From Leptospira haakeii (GTDB taxonomy: Bacteria; Spirochaetota; Leptospiria; Leptospirales; Leptospiraceae): a DNA stretch of 64,000 nucleotides. Below, in pieces: positions 1-8,720 of this stretch (its first letter is position 1; each line of letters starts with the position of its first letter). The notes beneath the pieces were generated by a model, which was not told the origin of the DNA, made no database searches, and saw nothing but the letters and a program-made list of their open reading frames with translations. Made by a program: the position numbers and the translations under genes. The stretch is taken from NCBI RefSeq assembly GCF_002812045.1, contig NZ_NPEG01000013.1, forward strand, positions 32,864-96,863. The letters are read 5' to 3'.

Positions 1-588
1 GTTTACAACGATCCTTTTATAAAGGACAGATCTGTTCCTTTAGACGAAATCTTAAAATGTGCTATTGTTAGTCTTCATGTGCCTCTTACTTCTGATGGTC
101 CTTATCCTACAACGAACTTGCTGGATAAAGATAAAATTTCCAAATTGAAAGAAGGTACACTTCTTCTGAATACAAGTAGAGGAGAAGTTTGGTCGGAAGA
201 AACTTTCCAGACTATTTTGGCTAGAAAAGATCTATTCAAAGTGATGGATGTGTTTTCTCCGGAACCTCCTAAGGGTAAAATCGCAGAACAAATGGCGAGT
301 TTGGAAAATTCGATTTTCACTCCTCATATCGCAGGTTATAGCCAACTAGGGAGATTATTAGGCACTTATAGGCTTGCGGAGAAGTTATGTATATTATATA
401 AGGAGAGTCCACTTCCGCCACTTTCCGAATTTTTAAAATCGAATCAGCCGATTTCCACAGAAACTTTTTTGAAAGAAGAAGATCGGAATTTGAGAGACTC
501 CTGGAAAAATCAGGACTGGGAATATTTTGAAAGAAGAAGGAACTCCTATCCGGTTAGAAAAGATCTTGGACTCTCGGATCTATATTAG
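1..588 (+). CDS. pdxB: Erythronate-4-phosphate dehydrogenase-like (PdxB), 5' truncated by window
   Basis: The frame is open from base 1, so the true start lies upstream; 195 residues are visible. It is the C-terminal part of a D-2-hydroxyacid dehydrogenase: SLHVPLT, then NTSRGEV with the catalytic Arg, MDVFSPEPP with the acidic residue of the catalytic relay, and TPHIAGYS with the catalytic His. The extended TPHIAGYSxxGxLxGT pattern is typical of PdxB, which oxidises 4-phosphoerythronate in pyridoxal-phosphate synthesis, rather than of SerA. The N-terminal substrate lobe is outside the window, so another 2-hydroxyacid dehydrogenase is not fully excluded. Confidence 0.75.
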   Translation, partial: VYNDPFIKDRSVPLDEILKCAIVSLHVPLTSDGPYPTTNLLDKDKISKLKEGTLLLNTSRGEVWSEETFQTILARKDLFKVMDVFSPEPPKGKIAEQMASLENSIFTPHIAGYSQLGRLLGTYRLAEKLCILYKESPLPPLSEFLKSNQPISTETFLKEEDRNLRDSWKNQDWEYFERRRNSYPVRKDLGLSDLY

Positions 589-629
589 AGAATTCTATCG
601 TTCAATTGCGGGTTTCATGGGTGAGGAGA

Positions 630-1265
630 TTATTTTACTAACGCTTTCTCACCTGGAAACAAAAGATATTTAGGTCTTGTTTTAGCGAGAATATCATCTA
701 TTACGAAAACTTCTCTAGTACCTCTTTTTCTTTCGAAAGGAGCTTCGTATAAAAACCCTAAGAATACAAGTTCGGAGTTTTTATGAGTTACTAAATCATC
801 CTGTCTTACTTTGCGAGTGATGTCCAAGGACAAGACTTTCCAACCTGAAAAATTAAAATGCGTGAGTAATATTTTTTTTTGGTCTAAGCTGGAATCTCTC
901 ACTAAAACAAAAAGAGAACCGCCTCCATCGTTTGCATATACATGGAACTTGAACTCTTTTACGAATTCTTTGGAAGACCAAGGTTTCTTGAATAAGATCT
1001 GAAAGGATTGGTTTTTTTCAGCGCTTAGTTCTACATACAAAGATTTTTCGGATTCTCGTTCCGGAGTTCTAAACACAGTGGAAATCCTTACTTCAGGACT
1101 AAAATCAGGACCTAATTTTGCTTTTACGTTTTCTTCTCCAAAAACTTCGGTCTCAAAATCTTGGACCACGTATTCCTTATAAATCCCGGAAAGATCTTTG
1201 GATAAGATCGAGTTAGATAAGATAAAAATTCCACCAAGTATAAATAGTGAAAAAATCTTTCTCAT
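630..1265 (-). CDS. FlaA-like flagellar filament outer-layer protein
   Basis: About 211 residues from the Met of MRKIFSLFILGG, which begins a signal peptide; in-frame starts further out (1283, 1328) are possible and none has a clear ribosome site. After the signal come a VVQDFETE segment, a beta-rich middle with FHVYANDGGGSLFVLVRD, then FSGWKVLSLDI and a closing VFVIDDI. This order (DFE, GWK, DD near the end) matches the spirochaetal FlaA sheath family, which coats the periplasmic flagellum core. It stands alone here, so it is probably a paralogue rather than one of an adjacent flaA pair. Family call good, exact role inferred. Confidence 0.65.
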   Translation of the reverse strand: MRKIFSLFILGGIFILSNSILSKDLSGIYKEYVVQDFETEVFGEENVKAKLGPDFSPEVRISTVFRTPERESEKSLYVELSAEKNQSFQILFKKPWSSKEFVKEFKFHVYANDGGGSLFVLVRDSSLDQKKILLTHFNFSGWKVLSLDITRKVRQDDLVTHKNSELVFLGFLYEAPFERKRGTREVFVIDDILAKTRPKYLLFPGEKALVK

Positions 1266-1375
1266 GTTTTTTATTTCGGTCATATTCTCAAAAAAAACTA
1301 ACATCCGGTTTATTTTTATAAGATCCATTTCTCTAAAAACTTGATGGAGTATCCGTCATTTCAAGAATCAGTACT

Positions 1376-1816
1376 ATGGATCCTTCAGAAGATTCTTATT
1401 TCCAAACTCGCTTGGAATTCGGGGACGCATTCCGTTCCGCTTTTCATGAGTTTTTCGGAGATGAGAAGGATTTACAATACGAATTATACGATCTAAAACC
1501 CGAAGGCTCCGGGCCCAAAGCAAAATGGGCTACCTTTTCCATTCGAAATCCATTAGGCGGTCGATCCATCGTATTTAGATTCGATCCTGATTCTGGGACC
1601 TTCTACGCTATGTTAAAAGTACAAGTGATTCCTGGGGAAGAAGATTGGAGTTTAGATTCTTTTTTTCAGAAAAATGGCTTTTCGGAAATCGGTTCTGTAG
1701 AAGTGCAAAATACTGCAGGGGAATGGCTTTTTCATTCTTTAGCCAGACATTATTTAGGGGTCATTTTTAGCCATTGCCCTCGTATTTTAGAGCCTGATTA
1801 TAAGTTGGAACCCTAA
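1376..1816 (+). CDS. Conserved hypothetical protein, 146 aa
   Basis: Small soluble acidic protein with no signal peptide or membrane segment. It begins MDPSEDSYFQTR, is beta-rich in the middle (GGRSIVFRFDPDSGTFYAMLKV) and ends with a C-terminal helix containing FHSLARHYLG. Product not recognised. It is divergent from the FlaA-like gene, with about 110 bp between them for promoters. Confidence 0.6.
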   Translation: MDPSEDSYFQTRLEFGDAFRSAFHEFFGDEKDLQYELYDLKPEGSGPKAKWATFSIRNPLGGRSIVFRFDPDSGTFYAMLKVQVIPGEEDWSLDSFFQKNGFSEIGSVEVQNTAGEWLFHSLARHYLGVIFSHCPRILEPDYKLEP

Positions 1817-1924
1817 ACTAATCTGGAACAAACTCTATAAAATTCGACATAAATGGACTCTATATATCCTAAAAAAAGATGGGAAAGATCCTGAGGAAAT
1901 TTGTTATTAAGTAAAGGCCCGGGC

Positions 1925-3163
1925 ATGAAACATATCGTTCTATTACTAAGTATCTTTCAGATCTTATATTGCAACCAAGCCAAGGAAGTGAGTATAGACG
2001 CTTCCAAGTCTTTAATGGGCCTTGGCTTGGATCTTACATTATCCAATGGGCTCCAGCCGACCGATGACAGCAATGAGTTTGTAGCAGTCGGCGTAGCTTG
2101 CTCTTTGTGGACTAGTAAGGATGGAATTGCATGGACTGCAAGTACGGGCTCTTCCGTCTTTCCGGATTGTAGCGGAGGAAGTTTATACTCAGTCACTTAC
2201 GGAAACGGTTTATTTGTAGCTGTAGGAACAGTCACCGGTGATTTTACAAGCAGAACGAATAATTGCGGGATTTGGACCAGTGCAGATGCAGAGACTTGGA
2301 CTAGGATCGCATGTCCGAATTCCGCCGCACATTCATCTCAAGGAAATCTACCATTACGCACTATCACTTATGGCTCAGTTGGCGGGGCGAATAAATTTAT
2401 TGCAACAGGTTCCAAGTATGCCTCATCTTCAGGGGACAACTTATATATGGTCCAAAGTTCGGATGGTGTTACGTGGACCGTAATTGAAGATATCGCAGAT
2501 GTAGATTACGGCACCGTTGATGCTTCTTGTTTAGTTTCTATTTATAATAATACGGTGTACTGCTCGATGGAAGTGGGATCCTATACTGCGATCTTAAGAT
2601 ATAATCCTGCATCCTCAATTAACGCTCTGGAATCATTTCCACCATCAGGAAGTTCTATTGGTTCGATATTATGGAATCCTCCAACGGCATCTCCATATGA
2701 GATGACCACATTTCGATTTTTCAGATCCCGCTCTAATGATTTCTATTTGATTGGAACTAGATCAAGCGACTCTGTAGCTGTAAGTTCCAAAATGAACACG
2801 AACGGAACATGGCCTGCTAGTGTAGCCACAGGTTTTGGAGCGAATACTAGACCAATGGGTTTTGCAAGCGACGAATCAGGAAATATTTACACCTTCGGTG
2901 CAAATTGCAAATGGGCTTATTCTTCTAACCAAGGAACATCTTGGACCTCTTTTGGCACTTTGGATACTTGCGGAGGTAGCAGTGGATACAATGATTGGAT
3001 GAGCGCTACTTATAGTACTAAACTAAATCGTATTGTAACTGTTGGCGATTCCGGTTCTATCGGTACTACAGGAATTTCGCCAACTCAAAGTACCGACTGG
3101 ACTTATGTGAAAGTTGCAGGTTTTAATCTTGAAATGACTTCAGTAACTAGCAAATCCAACTAA
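1925..3163 (+). CDS. Lipoprotein with repeated WTS-DG beta-propeller-like blades
   Basis: The start at 1925 gives MKHIVLLLSIFQILYC, a spirochaetal lipoprotein signal with lipid-attached Cys16; a further upstream TTG would put charged residues before the signal. The mature 396 residues contain several copies of a motif like FVAVG...LWTSxDGxxW (near residues 34, 69, 127, 165 and the C-terminus), the pattern of BNR/photosystem-stability-factor type propellers. Expected location is outer membrane or periplasm. Ligand unknown. Eight cysteines are visible, mostly in pairs consistent with extracytoplasmic disulfides. Confidence 0.65.
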   Translation: MKHIVLLLSIFQILYCNQAKEVSIDASKSLMGLGLDLTLSNGLQPTDDSNEFVAVGVACSLWTSKDGIAWTASTGSSVFPDCSGGSLYSVTYGNGLFVAVGTVTGDFTSRTNNCGIWTSADAETWTRIACPNSAAHSSQGNLPLRTITYGSVGGANKFIATGSKYASSSGDNLYMVQSSDGVTWTVIEDIADVDYGTVDASCLVSIYNNTVYCSMEVGSYTAILRYNPASSINALESFPPSGSSIGSILWNPPTASPYEMTTFRFFRSRSNDFYLIGTRSSDSVAVSSKMNTNGTWPASVATGFGANTRPMGFASDESGNIYTFGANCKWAYSSNQGTSWTSFGTLDTCGGSSGYNDWMSATYSTKLNRIVTVGDSGSIGTTGISPTQSTDWTYVKVAGFNLEMTSVTSKSN

Positions 3164-3204
3164 GATCTTGCAAGACATAGGTCTATAATCAATCTGTGAT
3201 AAAG

Positions 3205-3300
3205 ATGGACCCAATTTTAATTATAGTAATCGTATCCGGATTTTCCGTGGGCATAATATACGGACTCTGGATCAGAAAAAGACATAAAGAATTAAAATAA
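3205..3300 (+). CDS. Possible 31-residue single-pass membrane peptide
   Basis: The short frame runs MDPILIIVIVSGF to IRKRHKELK: one hydrophobic helix of about 20 residues followed by a strongly basic tail, a normal topology for small membrane proteins. No convincing ribosome site is visible, so this is tentative. Confidence 0.3.
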   Translation: MDPILIIVIVSGFSVGIIYGLWIRKRHKELK

Positions 3301-3396
3301 TCTGATAAAGCTAATACATCCCTCACTCAAGGGATCATAAAAAATTTTCTGAAAATGTAAGTCTTAGTTCTTCAGTTTGTTCTCTAATATATAGAG

Positions 3397-3519
3397 ATGA
3401 AGAACAAAAGATTCGAGTTAAAACTTTGGAAATTCTATAGAATTATCAGGCCGCTAATGGCGATCTTAATTTCTTTGGCATTCTTACTAGTGAGTATTTA
3501 TCTTCCGATCAAGGTTTGA
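3397..3519 (+). CDS. Possible 40-residue single-pass membrane peptide
   Basis: The frame starts MKNKRFELKLWKFYRIIRP, a basic amphipathic N-terminus, followed by one hydrophobic helix (LMAILISLAFLLVSIYLP). A purine stretch (TAGAG) sits immediately before the ATG. It lies in the gap between the propeller lipoprotein and the convergent TetR gene. Too short for a family call. Confidence 0.3.
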   Translation: MKNKRFELKLWKFYRIIRPLMAILISLAFLLVSIYLPIKV

Positions 3520-3537
3520 ATTACTTTTAGTAATGTT

Positions 3538-4170
3538 TCAAATTTCGCAGTTATCCTGAGGAAGGAATAACATAGATTTCAAAAACACTTTCAGGACTTC
3601 TCTGCCTACAGTCTGCAAAGCTCTTTTGCTGGAAATATCCGACTGTATCTGCAAACCGTCAAAGAGCGCGAGTAGAGTTCTCGCGGAAAGTTCAGGAGAA
3701 AGATCTGCTTTGATCTTACCGTTTGCCTGAGATTCCTTGATCGTCTTAGCGAAAAGTTTTTCTAAAGAATCATAAAAACTTAATATTTCTTTTTCCATTG
3801 CACCGCAGGCGGTCGCTTCCGCGAACAAACGAGGGCTACAATTTCCTTCCACTGCCAAACGATTCGCAAGTCTTTCTAAATATTCTACTAAGCGTAAATG
3901 TGGAGGGAGTGCTTTTACCTCAGGTTCTTCAAATCCGAATCTTTCCCAGGACAAAAAGTTTTGAATAAGAGTGTCTCTGATCTCTTCTTTACTTTCAAAA
4001 TGGAAATAGATCCCTCCCTTTGTGAGTCCGGCCGCGTCTGCAATGTCTTGGACAGAAGTCCTTTCGAATCCTTTGCTAAAGAAACATTGCATGGCTGCCT
4101 GAAGGATGGATTCCTTTCGGACCTCCTCCGGCATTTTTTTCCAGCCAGGTTTTGCTTTGCTCAGTTTCAT
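3538..4170 (-). CDS. TetR-family transcriptional regulator
   Basis: 210 residues. The N-terminal helix-turn-helix covers roughly residues 18-64, with SILQAAMQCFFSKGFERTSV and GLTKGGIYFHFESKEEI, the standard TetR recognition region. The rest is the helical ligand-binding and dimerisation domain. It is divergently transcribed from an old-yellow-enzyme gene, and two near-identical dyads (TACCnnnnGGTA) lie in the shared promoter. The simplest reading is a local repressor of itself and the flavoenzyme, as in NemR-NemA-like pairs; the inducer is unknown. Confidence 0.85.
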   Translation of the reverse strand: MKLSKAKPGWKKMPEEVRKESILQAAMQCFFSKGFERTSVQDIADAAGLTKGGIYFHFESKEEIRDTLIQNFLSWERFGFEEPEVKALPPHLRLVEYLERLANRLAVEGNCSPRLFAEATACGAMEKEILSFYDSLEKLFAKTIKESQANGKIKADLSPELSARTLLALFDGLQIQSDISSKRALQTVGREVLKVFLKSMLFLPQDNCEI

Positions 4171-4236
4171 TCCTTGCCCTCTGTTTCTATATTTTTCATC
4201 CGCTCGTCAAACGAATTCTCCAAATTTCCCAAAAAT

Positions 4237-4258
4237 AAATACCAACCGGTAGGAATTT
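4237..4258. promoter_or_regulatory. Putative TetR operator, copy 1
   Basis: AAATACCAACCGGTAGGAA contains the dyad TACC-AACC-GGTA. A second copy with the same flanks lies 44 bp downstream. It sits between the divergent TetR and flavin oxidoreductase genes. Confidence 0.55.
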
Positions 4259-4280
4259 TAATTGACCGGCCCAGTCCAAT

Positions 4281-4299
4281 AAATACCGAATGGTAGGAA
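4281..4299. promoter_or_regulatory. Putative TetR operator, copy 2
   Basis: AAATACCGAATGGTAGGAA contains the dyad TACC-GAAT-GGTA with the same outer bases as copy 1. It overlaps an in-frame ATG at 4290, which argues that the real start of the flavoenzyme gene is the later ATG at 4320. Confidence 0.55.
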
Positions 4300-4319
4300 A
4301 TAACTTGAGTGAGAGTTTT

Positions 4320-5585
4320 ATGATCCAGGCATTATCTAAGGAAGGAATTTCATCCGAACTGAAACTTCCAAACGGCCAAATACTCAAAAACAGAATTGTA
4401 AAAGCATCTATGGAAGAAGGCCTTTCGGATAAGGAATTTCTTCCTAGCCAAAAATTATTAAAACTTTATGAAAGATGGTCCCAATCAGGCGCAGGACTTC
4501 TTCTTACCGGAAACGTAATGGTGGACCCGAATGGCCTTACCGGTCCGGGTAATGTTATCTTAAGAAAGGATATGGATCTTTCATCCGTCCAAAAATGGGC
4601 AGAGATAGGACAGTCCGGCGGTTCAAAAATTTGGATGCAGATTAATCATCCGGGAAGACAAACATTCGGTTTTATTACGGAAACACCTGTTGCTCCCTCG
4701 CCAATAAAGGTACATATACCCGGAAGAATGTTCGCCAAAGTTTTCGGAGTGCCTAGAGAATTAAAAGGAGAAGAGATCAAAGTCCTTATCCAAAAATTCA
4801 TAGATGCTGCAGTATTGGCTGAAAAGGCAGGATTCAACGGGGTAGAAGTTCACTCCGCTCATGGATATTTATTAAACCAATTTCTATCTCCAATTACAAA
4901 TATTAGAAAAGATGAATGGGGCGGCCCATTAGAAAATCGGGCCAAATTTCTTTTAGAAATTTTAAAAGGTATCAAAGCTTCCGTTCGATCCGATTTCGGG
5001 ATTGGAGTTAAATTGAATTCAGCGGATTTCCAAGGTGGCGGTTTTCAAGAAGAAGATTCCATCCAAGTGATCAAAATGTTAGAGCCAATCGGTTTGGATC
5101 TTCTGGAAATTTCAGGAGGGAATTATGAATCTCCTGCAATGCAAGGAACAGGCACAAATAAGAGAGAAGCTTACTTTTTAGATTTTGCAAAAAAGGCAAA
5201 AGAGATCACTAAAATTCCACTGTTAGTAACCGGAGGATTCAGAACTAAATCCGTAATGGAAGAAGCTATCGTTTCCAAAGAGGCGGACCTGGTTGGGATC
5301 GCCGCACCTTTTGCATTTCATCCTACTTTCGTAAATGGAATACTTTCCGGGAAAATAGAAAAGGTTTCCGTAGAAATACCTAAACTTTCTAACCCTGCAT
5401 TAAATTCACTTTCAAAGATGTCCGCGATCCGTCTTCAGTTTAGAAGAATGGGAGAAGGAAAAGAACCTAGGTTACCAGGCTCTTTGATTTGGAATATGAT
5501 ACGAGATCAGATCAGAGGAAGACGTAACGCTAAAAATTACAAAAAATTTTTGGAACGAATTTCTTTAAAGCGGATCGCATACTGA
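4320..5585 (+). CDS. NADH:flavin oxidoreductase, old yellow enzyme family
   Basis: 421 residues from ATG 4320, which is preceded by GAGTGAGAG; the earlier ATG at 4290 lies inside an operator. An FMN-binding TIM barrel is indicated by MQINHPGRQ, the family block HSAHGYLLNQF...N.R.DEWGG...NR, GVKLNSADFQGGG, and a late VTGGFR phosphate-binding segment. These enzymes reduce activated alkenes or related electrophiles with NAD(P)H. There is no C-terminal FAD/NAD domain, so it is not a full 2,4-dienoyl-CoA reductase. The last 50 residues (RLQFRRMGEGKEP...) are a basic tail. Substrate not deducible. Probably repressed by the divergent TetR protein. Confidence 0.85.
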   Translation: MIQALSKEGISSELKLPNGQILKNRIVKASMEEGLSDKEFLPSQKLLKLYERWSQSGAGLLLTGNVMVDPNGLTGPGNVILRKDMDLSSVQKWAEIGQSGGSKIWMQINHPGRQTFGFITETPVAPSPIKVHIPGRMFAKVFGVPRELKGEEIKVLIQKFIDAAVLAEKAGFNGVEVHSAHGYLLNQFLSPITNIRKDEWGGPLENRAKFLLEILKGIKASVRSDFGIGVKLNSADFQGGGFQEEDSIQVIKMLEPIGLDLLEISGGNYESPAMQGTGTNKREAYFLDFAKKAKEITKIPLLVTGGFRTKSVMEEAIVSKEADLVGIAAPFAFHPTFVNGILSGKIEKVSVEIPKLSNPALNSLSKMSAIRLQFRRMGEGKEPRLPGSLIWNMIRDQIRGRRNAKNYKKFLERISLKRIAY

Positions 5586-5620
5586 AACGACTTAATCCAT
5601 TGAATAGCAAACCTTAAACC

Positions 5621-5655
5621 GTCCGTCGGAGTAATTCCGACGGACCTTTTTTTAT
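5621..5655 (+). terminator. Rho-independent terminator after the flavoenzyme gene
   Basis: GTCCGTCGGA and TCCGACGGAC form a perfect 10-bp stem with a 5-nt loop, followed by CTTTTTTTATTTA. It separates the gene from the convergent MFS gene. Confidence 0.85.
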
Positions 5656-6909
5656 TTATTTTCTGGAGAGAGAATTCTCTTGTATTTTTGCTCCTAACAT
5701 CAAAGGAGATTCTTTAAGTAAGAAAGATAGAGCCAAGTTTAGAACCCCAAGACCTATAAATATTTTTAAGAATAGATCTATTCCTAAAAAGTTCAGTCCT
5801 AAGATAAAGAATATCCCGGAGATCTGACCAATCCAAAGTAAAAGTCCTTGGGAAGAAGACTCAGGTGCAGGTGAAGTGATCTCTGCACAATATTGGAATC
5901 CAATCGGAGCCCCGATTCCAAGTAAGAAAAATCCGATTAAGAACGCGCCAGTTAACACTAATGAATAGTCATTCGCTAAGGAGAATAATAACATTCCCGG
6001 CAAAAATCCCGCCATAGAGATCACTAAGAAGGGTTGTCTTTTGCCAACTTTGTCGGAGATCAATGGAACAAAAATCCCTGCAATAATTCCGGACATTAAC
6101 ATCATTCCTGCAATCTCTCCGGACTGGGTCATGTTCAGCTGTTTTGTTTCACAGATCTGATCGATACATGTACTGACTGCATTAAATACTCCTAAACCGA
6201 TCAGGAATAGAAGTAGGGATTTTCTCATATCCTTTTGGCTTAAAATATGTTTTAAACCTTCGAATACTTTAAATTTAGAATCTTGTAGATTGGCATTGTC
6301 TGGAGCAGTCGGCGGTTTCTCTTTGAAAAATGCTAGGAATATTACGGCTCCTACCATAGCTACCAATCCGTAATTCAAAAGAATTCCTGGGATTTCTTGA
6401 GGATTCGGATTCACTTCTCCCAACATTCTAGGAGTGATCGCCATAACTAAAATAATACCTACAAATTGTGCCAATGTTCCTATTGCAACTGCGGTGGCTC
6501 TTTCGGTGATTGGGAACCATTGTACGCTCACTTTTGTGACTGCGTTTAATATGAAAGGTTGTGCGATCGCTAAGCCGATTTGGGACGCGATCACTACGTT
6601 AAAATTATCCGCGTAAACTCCTTTGCTTAAGGAGAAAATTCCCGTGAGAGCTGCGCCCACTCCGACTCCGATCTTAATTCCGTAAGTATCGATAATATAA
6701 GAAGCGGGGATCGCCATTAATACGAATACTCCCATGAAGATAAGAGAGAGGAGATCTATTTGGAGGCTTGATACATCGTAAAATACTTTAGCCTCTCTGG
6801 CTATAGGCGCAAAAGTCAGCCATTGGATTTGGATAATCGCCGTAATTAGTGCGTATAGACCAAGAATCACCCATCTGTAGCCGTATACCTTTACTTGGTT
6901 TTCACGCAT
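5656..6909 (-). CDS. MFS transporter
   Basis: 417 residues with about 12 hydrophobic segments. The N-terminal half (YGYRWVILGLYALITAIIQIQW, PASYIIDTYGIKIGVG) and the segment QPFILNAVTKVSVQWFPITERATA resemble the FLVCR/DIRC2-like MFS branch, where YRW at the start and a WF...E.ATA loop after helix 4 are usual. FLVCR members move haem, choline or similar organic solutes, but substrate cannot be assigned from this alone. Monocistronic; ATG start. Confidence 0.8.
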   Translation of the reverse strand: MRENQVKVYGYRWVILGLYALITAIIQIQWLTFAPIAREAKVFYDVSSLQIDLLSLIFMGVFVLMAIPASYIIDTYGIKIGVGVGAALTGIFSLSKGVYADNFNVVIASQIGLAIAQPFILNAVTKVSVQWFPITERATAVAIGTLAQFVGIILVMAITPRMLGEVNPNPQEIPGILLNYGLVAMVGAVIFLAFFKEKPPTAPDNANLQDSKFKVFEGLKHILSQKDMRKSLLLFLIGLGVFNAVSTCIDQICETKQLNMTQSGEIAGMMLMSGIIAGIFVPLISDKVGKRQPFLVISMAGFLPGMLLFSLANDYSLVLTGAFLIGFFLLGIGAPIGFQYCAEITSPAPESSSQGLLLWIGQISGIFFILGLNFLGIDLFLKIFIGLGVLNLALSFLLKESPLMLGAKIQENSLSRK

Positions 6910-7346
6910 AGAAAGCCCCGTTTTTTATTTTAATAGTGAAAGATAAAAATTCACATCACTTAGGTCCGAGGAAGTCATCATAATACACTCGGAAGTAACA
7001 ATGACAGTATAAGAGGTATATGTTATAGTTCCAAGCAAATTATAATTTTGGAATGAGAAGTACCTGTGATTTTAGATTCTAATTATAACAATCTCAATAT
7101 TATGCGAATAAGTGATTTTGTAAAATGTAAGACGCATATAAGTACAGGGTAATTCGGTCCTATAATCCCGTTCCTTTTTGCATAGATGCAAGTTTACATC
7201 TCATACTAGTACTTTAAGAAATAAGAAAGTTGTAAGTTTCGATTTTTTATGAAAGACCGACTTCTTAAATTCGGACGTTCGACTTAAACAATGCGGACGA
7301 CCATTTTCTTTTTTGCCTTATGATATGAGGCAGTGGAGAAAATTTT
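6910..7346. other. Intergenic region, no gene seen
   Basis: 437 bp of AT-rich sequence between divergent genes. No frame of useful length, tRNA fold or strong repeat is visible. It must hold both promoters; TATGAT at 7319-7324 could be a -10 box for the downstream gene, with no good -35. Confidence 0.5.
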
Positions 7347-8441
7347 ATGTTAAAAAAATGGGCAATAGTCTTTGCATTGGTTTCTACCATTGTAAAATGT
7401 GAAACAGGAAATTTAGAAGATAGGACAACGTTACCAAAATATCCAAATTCTTCTATGGAAAAAGTGATCCAGTTGGATCGCCCTCCCGGTAATATAAGTG
7501 CATCTGCATCCGGAAGGATCTTCTTCTCCTTCTTCCCTCAAGGTTCTCCTCCGATCAAAGTTGCAGAGTTAAAGAATGGCCAGGTTCTTCCTTTTCCAAA
7601 CCAAAACTTTCAGAAAAATTTTAACACAGTTCTTTCAGTGAGAGTGGATGATAAGAATCGGTTATGGACCTTGGATTATGGTAATCTGGCGATCACAAGG
7701 CCAAAGGTGTATGCATTCGATATAGAAACAGGTGCCACCATCCACGAGTATGAATTCCCTGTCGCTATAGCTCCTAAAGATTCTTTATTCAACGATATGC
7801 AGATCGATACGGTAACGGAAACTATCTTTATCACAGATACAAGCCCATTGATACCGGATCCTGGGCTGGTTGTTTACGATATCACAAACAAAAAAGCAAG
7901 AAGGTTATTAAAAGACCATGTCTCTGTGGTTGGGGAAAGAAATGAGATCGTAGTAAACGGTTCTCCTTTCCAAGTAGCCGGGGTTTCAGTCATATTTAAC
8001 GCGGATTCTATTGCTTTAGACCAAAATCGGGAATGGTTATACTTTGCTCCTTTCACTTCCGGAGAATTATATCGTGCTAAGACCAGTGTTTTAAGGGATT
8101 CTACTTTGACTGCGGCCCAACTCGCGGCGCAGGTGGAACAATATTCTTTAAAGTCAATGAGTGATGGGATCAGTATCGATAAGAGCGGAAATATTTACGT
8201 GACCGACGCCGAACATTCTGCAGTGAATCTGATCGATCCGGATAAAAAGATCACTACATTATTCAAGGATCCAAGTTTCCGTTGGCCTGACGGATTTAGT
8301 TATGCTCCTGATGGATATATGTATCTAACTTGCAGTGCGTTAAACGAAGTTTTCCTGCAATTGGATAGTGTAATCTTAAACAAAGGACCTTATTATATCT
8401 ATAGATTCAAACCGGAAGCGGAAGGGATCATAGGTAGATAA
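7347..8441 (+). CDS. MRJP/Yellow-family lipoprotein
   Basis: 364 residues. MLKKWAIVFALVSTIVKC is a lipoprotein signal with Cys18. The mature part shows the major royal jelly protein/Yellow pattern in order: RLWTLDYGN, then NDMQIDTVTETIFITDTS, GLVVYDITNKKARRLLKDH, a SIALDQNREWLYFAPFTSGELYR block, DGISIDKSGNIYVTDAEHSAV and WPDGFSYAPDGYMYLT. This is a six-bladed propeller fold known from insects and some bacteria. Some insect members bind amines; bacterial roles are not established. GGAGAAAATTTT precedes the ATG. Anchored in the envelope by lipid. Confidence 0.8.
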   Translation: MLKKWAIVFALVSTIVKCETGNLEDRTTLPKYPNSSMEKVIQLDRPPGNISASASGRIFFSFFPQGSPPIKVAELKNGQVLPFPNQNFQKNFNTVLSVRVDDKNRLWTLDYGNLAITRPKVYAFDIETGATIHEYEFPVAIAPKDSLFNDMQIDTVTETIFITDTSPLIPDPGLVVYDITNKKARRLLKDHVSVVGERNEIVVNGSPFQVAGVSVIFNADSIALDQNREWLYFAPFTSGELYRAKTSVLRDSTLTAAQLAAQVEQYSLKSMSDGISIDKSGNIYVTDAEHSAVNLIDPDKKITTLFKDPSFRWPDGFSYAPDGYMYLTCSALNEVFLQLDSVILNKGPYYIYRFKPEAEGIIGR

Positions 8442-8460
8442 TATACAAAGGACTTGGGCG

Positions 8461-8578
8461 ACTCCCTCGCTTCGCGAGAGATCGCGCTGCTGTGGGTTCG
8501 CGCATTCGCGCTCATCCGGGCAAAGCCCGGACTAAAGCCCTTCGCATCGCTGTCGCGGTTGGTTCCCGCGATTCAATT
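8461..8578. repeat. GC-rich palindromic intergenic element
   Basis: A cluster of short hairpins in otherwise AT-rich DNA: CTCGC-ttc-GCGAG at 8466, TCCGGGC-aaa-GCCCGGA near 8515-8531, and runs of alternating CGCG. It resembles the hairpin-dense elements at 56.87 and 57.87 kb in style rather than exact sequence. It could act as an RNA terminator or stability element, or be a dispersed repeat. Confidence 0.5.
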
Positions 8579-8661
8579 GACACGAAAAGACAATCGCATA
8601 TAACCGCCTTCTCATTTAGGAAAAAATGATTGCCCTTTTTGAGGGCTTTTCCAATCTCCTG

Positions 8662-8681
8662 ATGAGTGAGTGCTCACTCAT
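8662..8681. promoter_or_regulatory. Palindromic operator upstream of the FGGY kinase
   Basis: ATGAGTGAG and CTCACTCAT are perfect 9-bp inverted arms around a TG centre, a typical TetR-type site. It lies 40 bp upstream of the kinase ATG at 8721. The TetR gene just downstream of the kinase is the obvious candidate ligand. Confidence 0.65.
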
Positions 8682-8720
8682 CGAGTAAAATTCCCAACAG
8701 GGCTTCAGAGGATCCGCTGC

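Noticed and set aside
3205..3519. Two small membrane peptides as a toxin-antitoxin pair
   Set aside because: Size fits type I toxins but no antisense RNA promoter or repeat was visible; kept only as tentative small genes.
8461..8578. Riboswitch before the FGGY kinase
   Set aside because: Hairpins do not match any riboswitch core I know; the TetR-type dyad explains control better.
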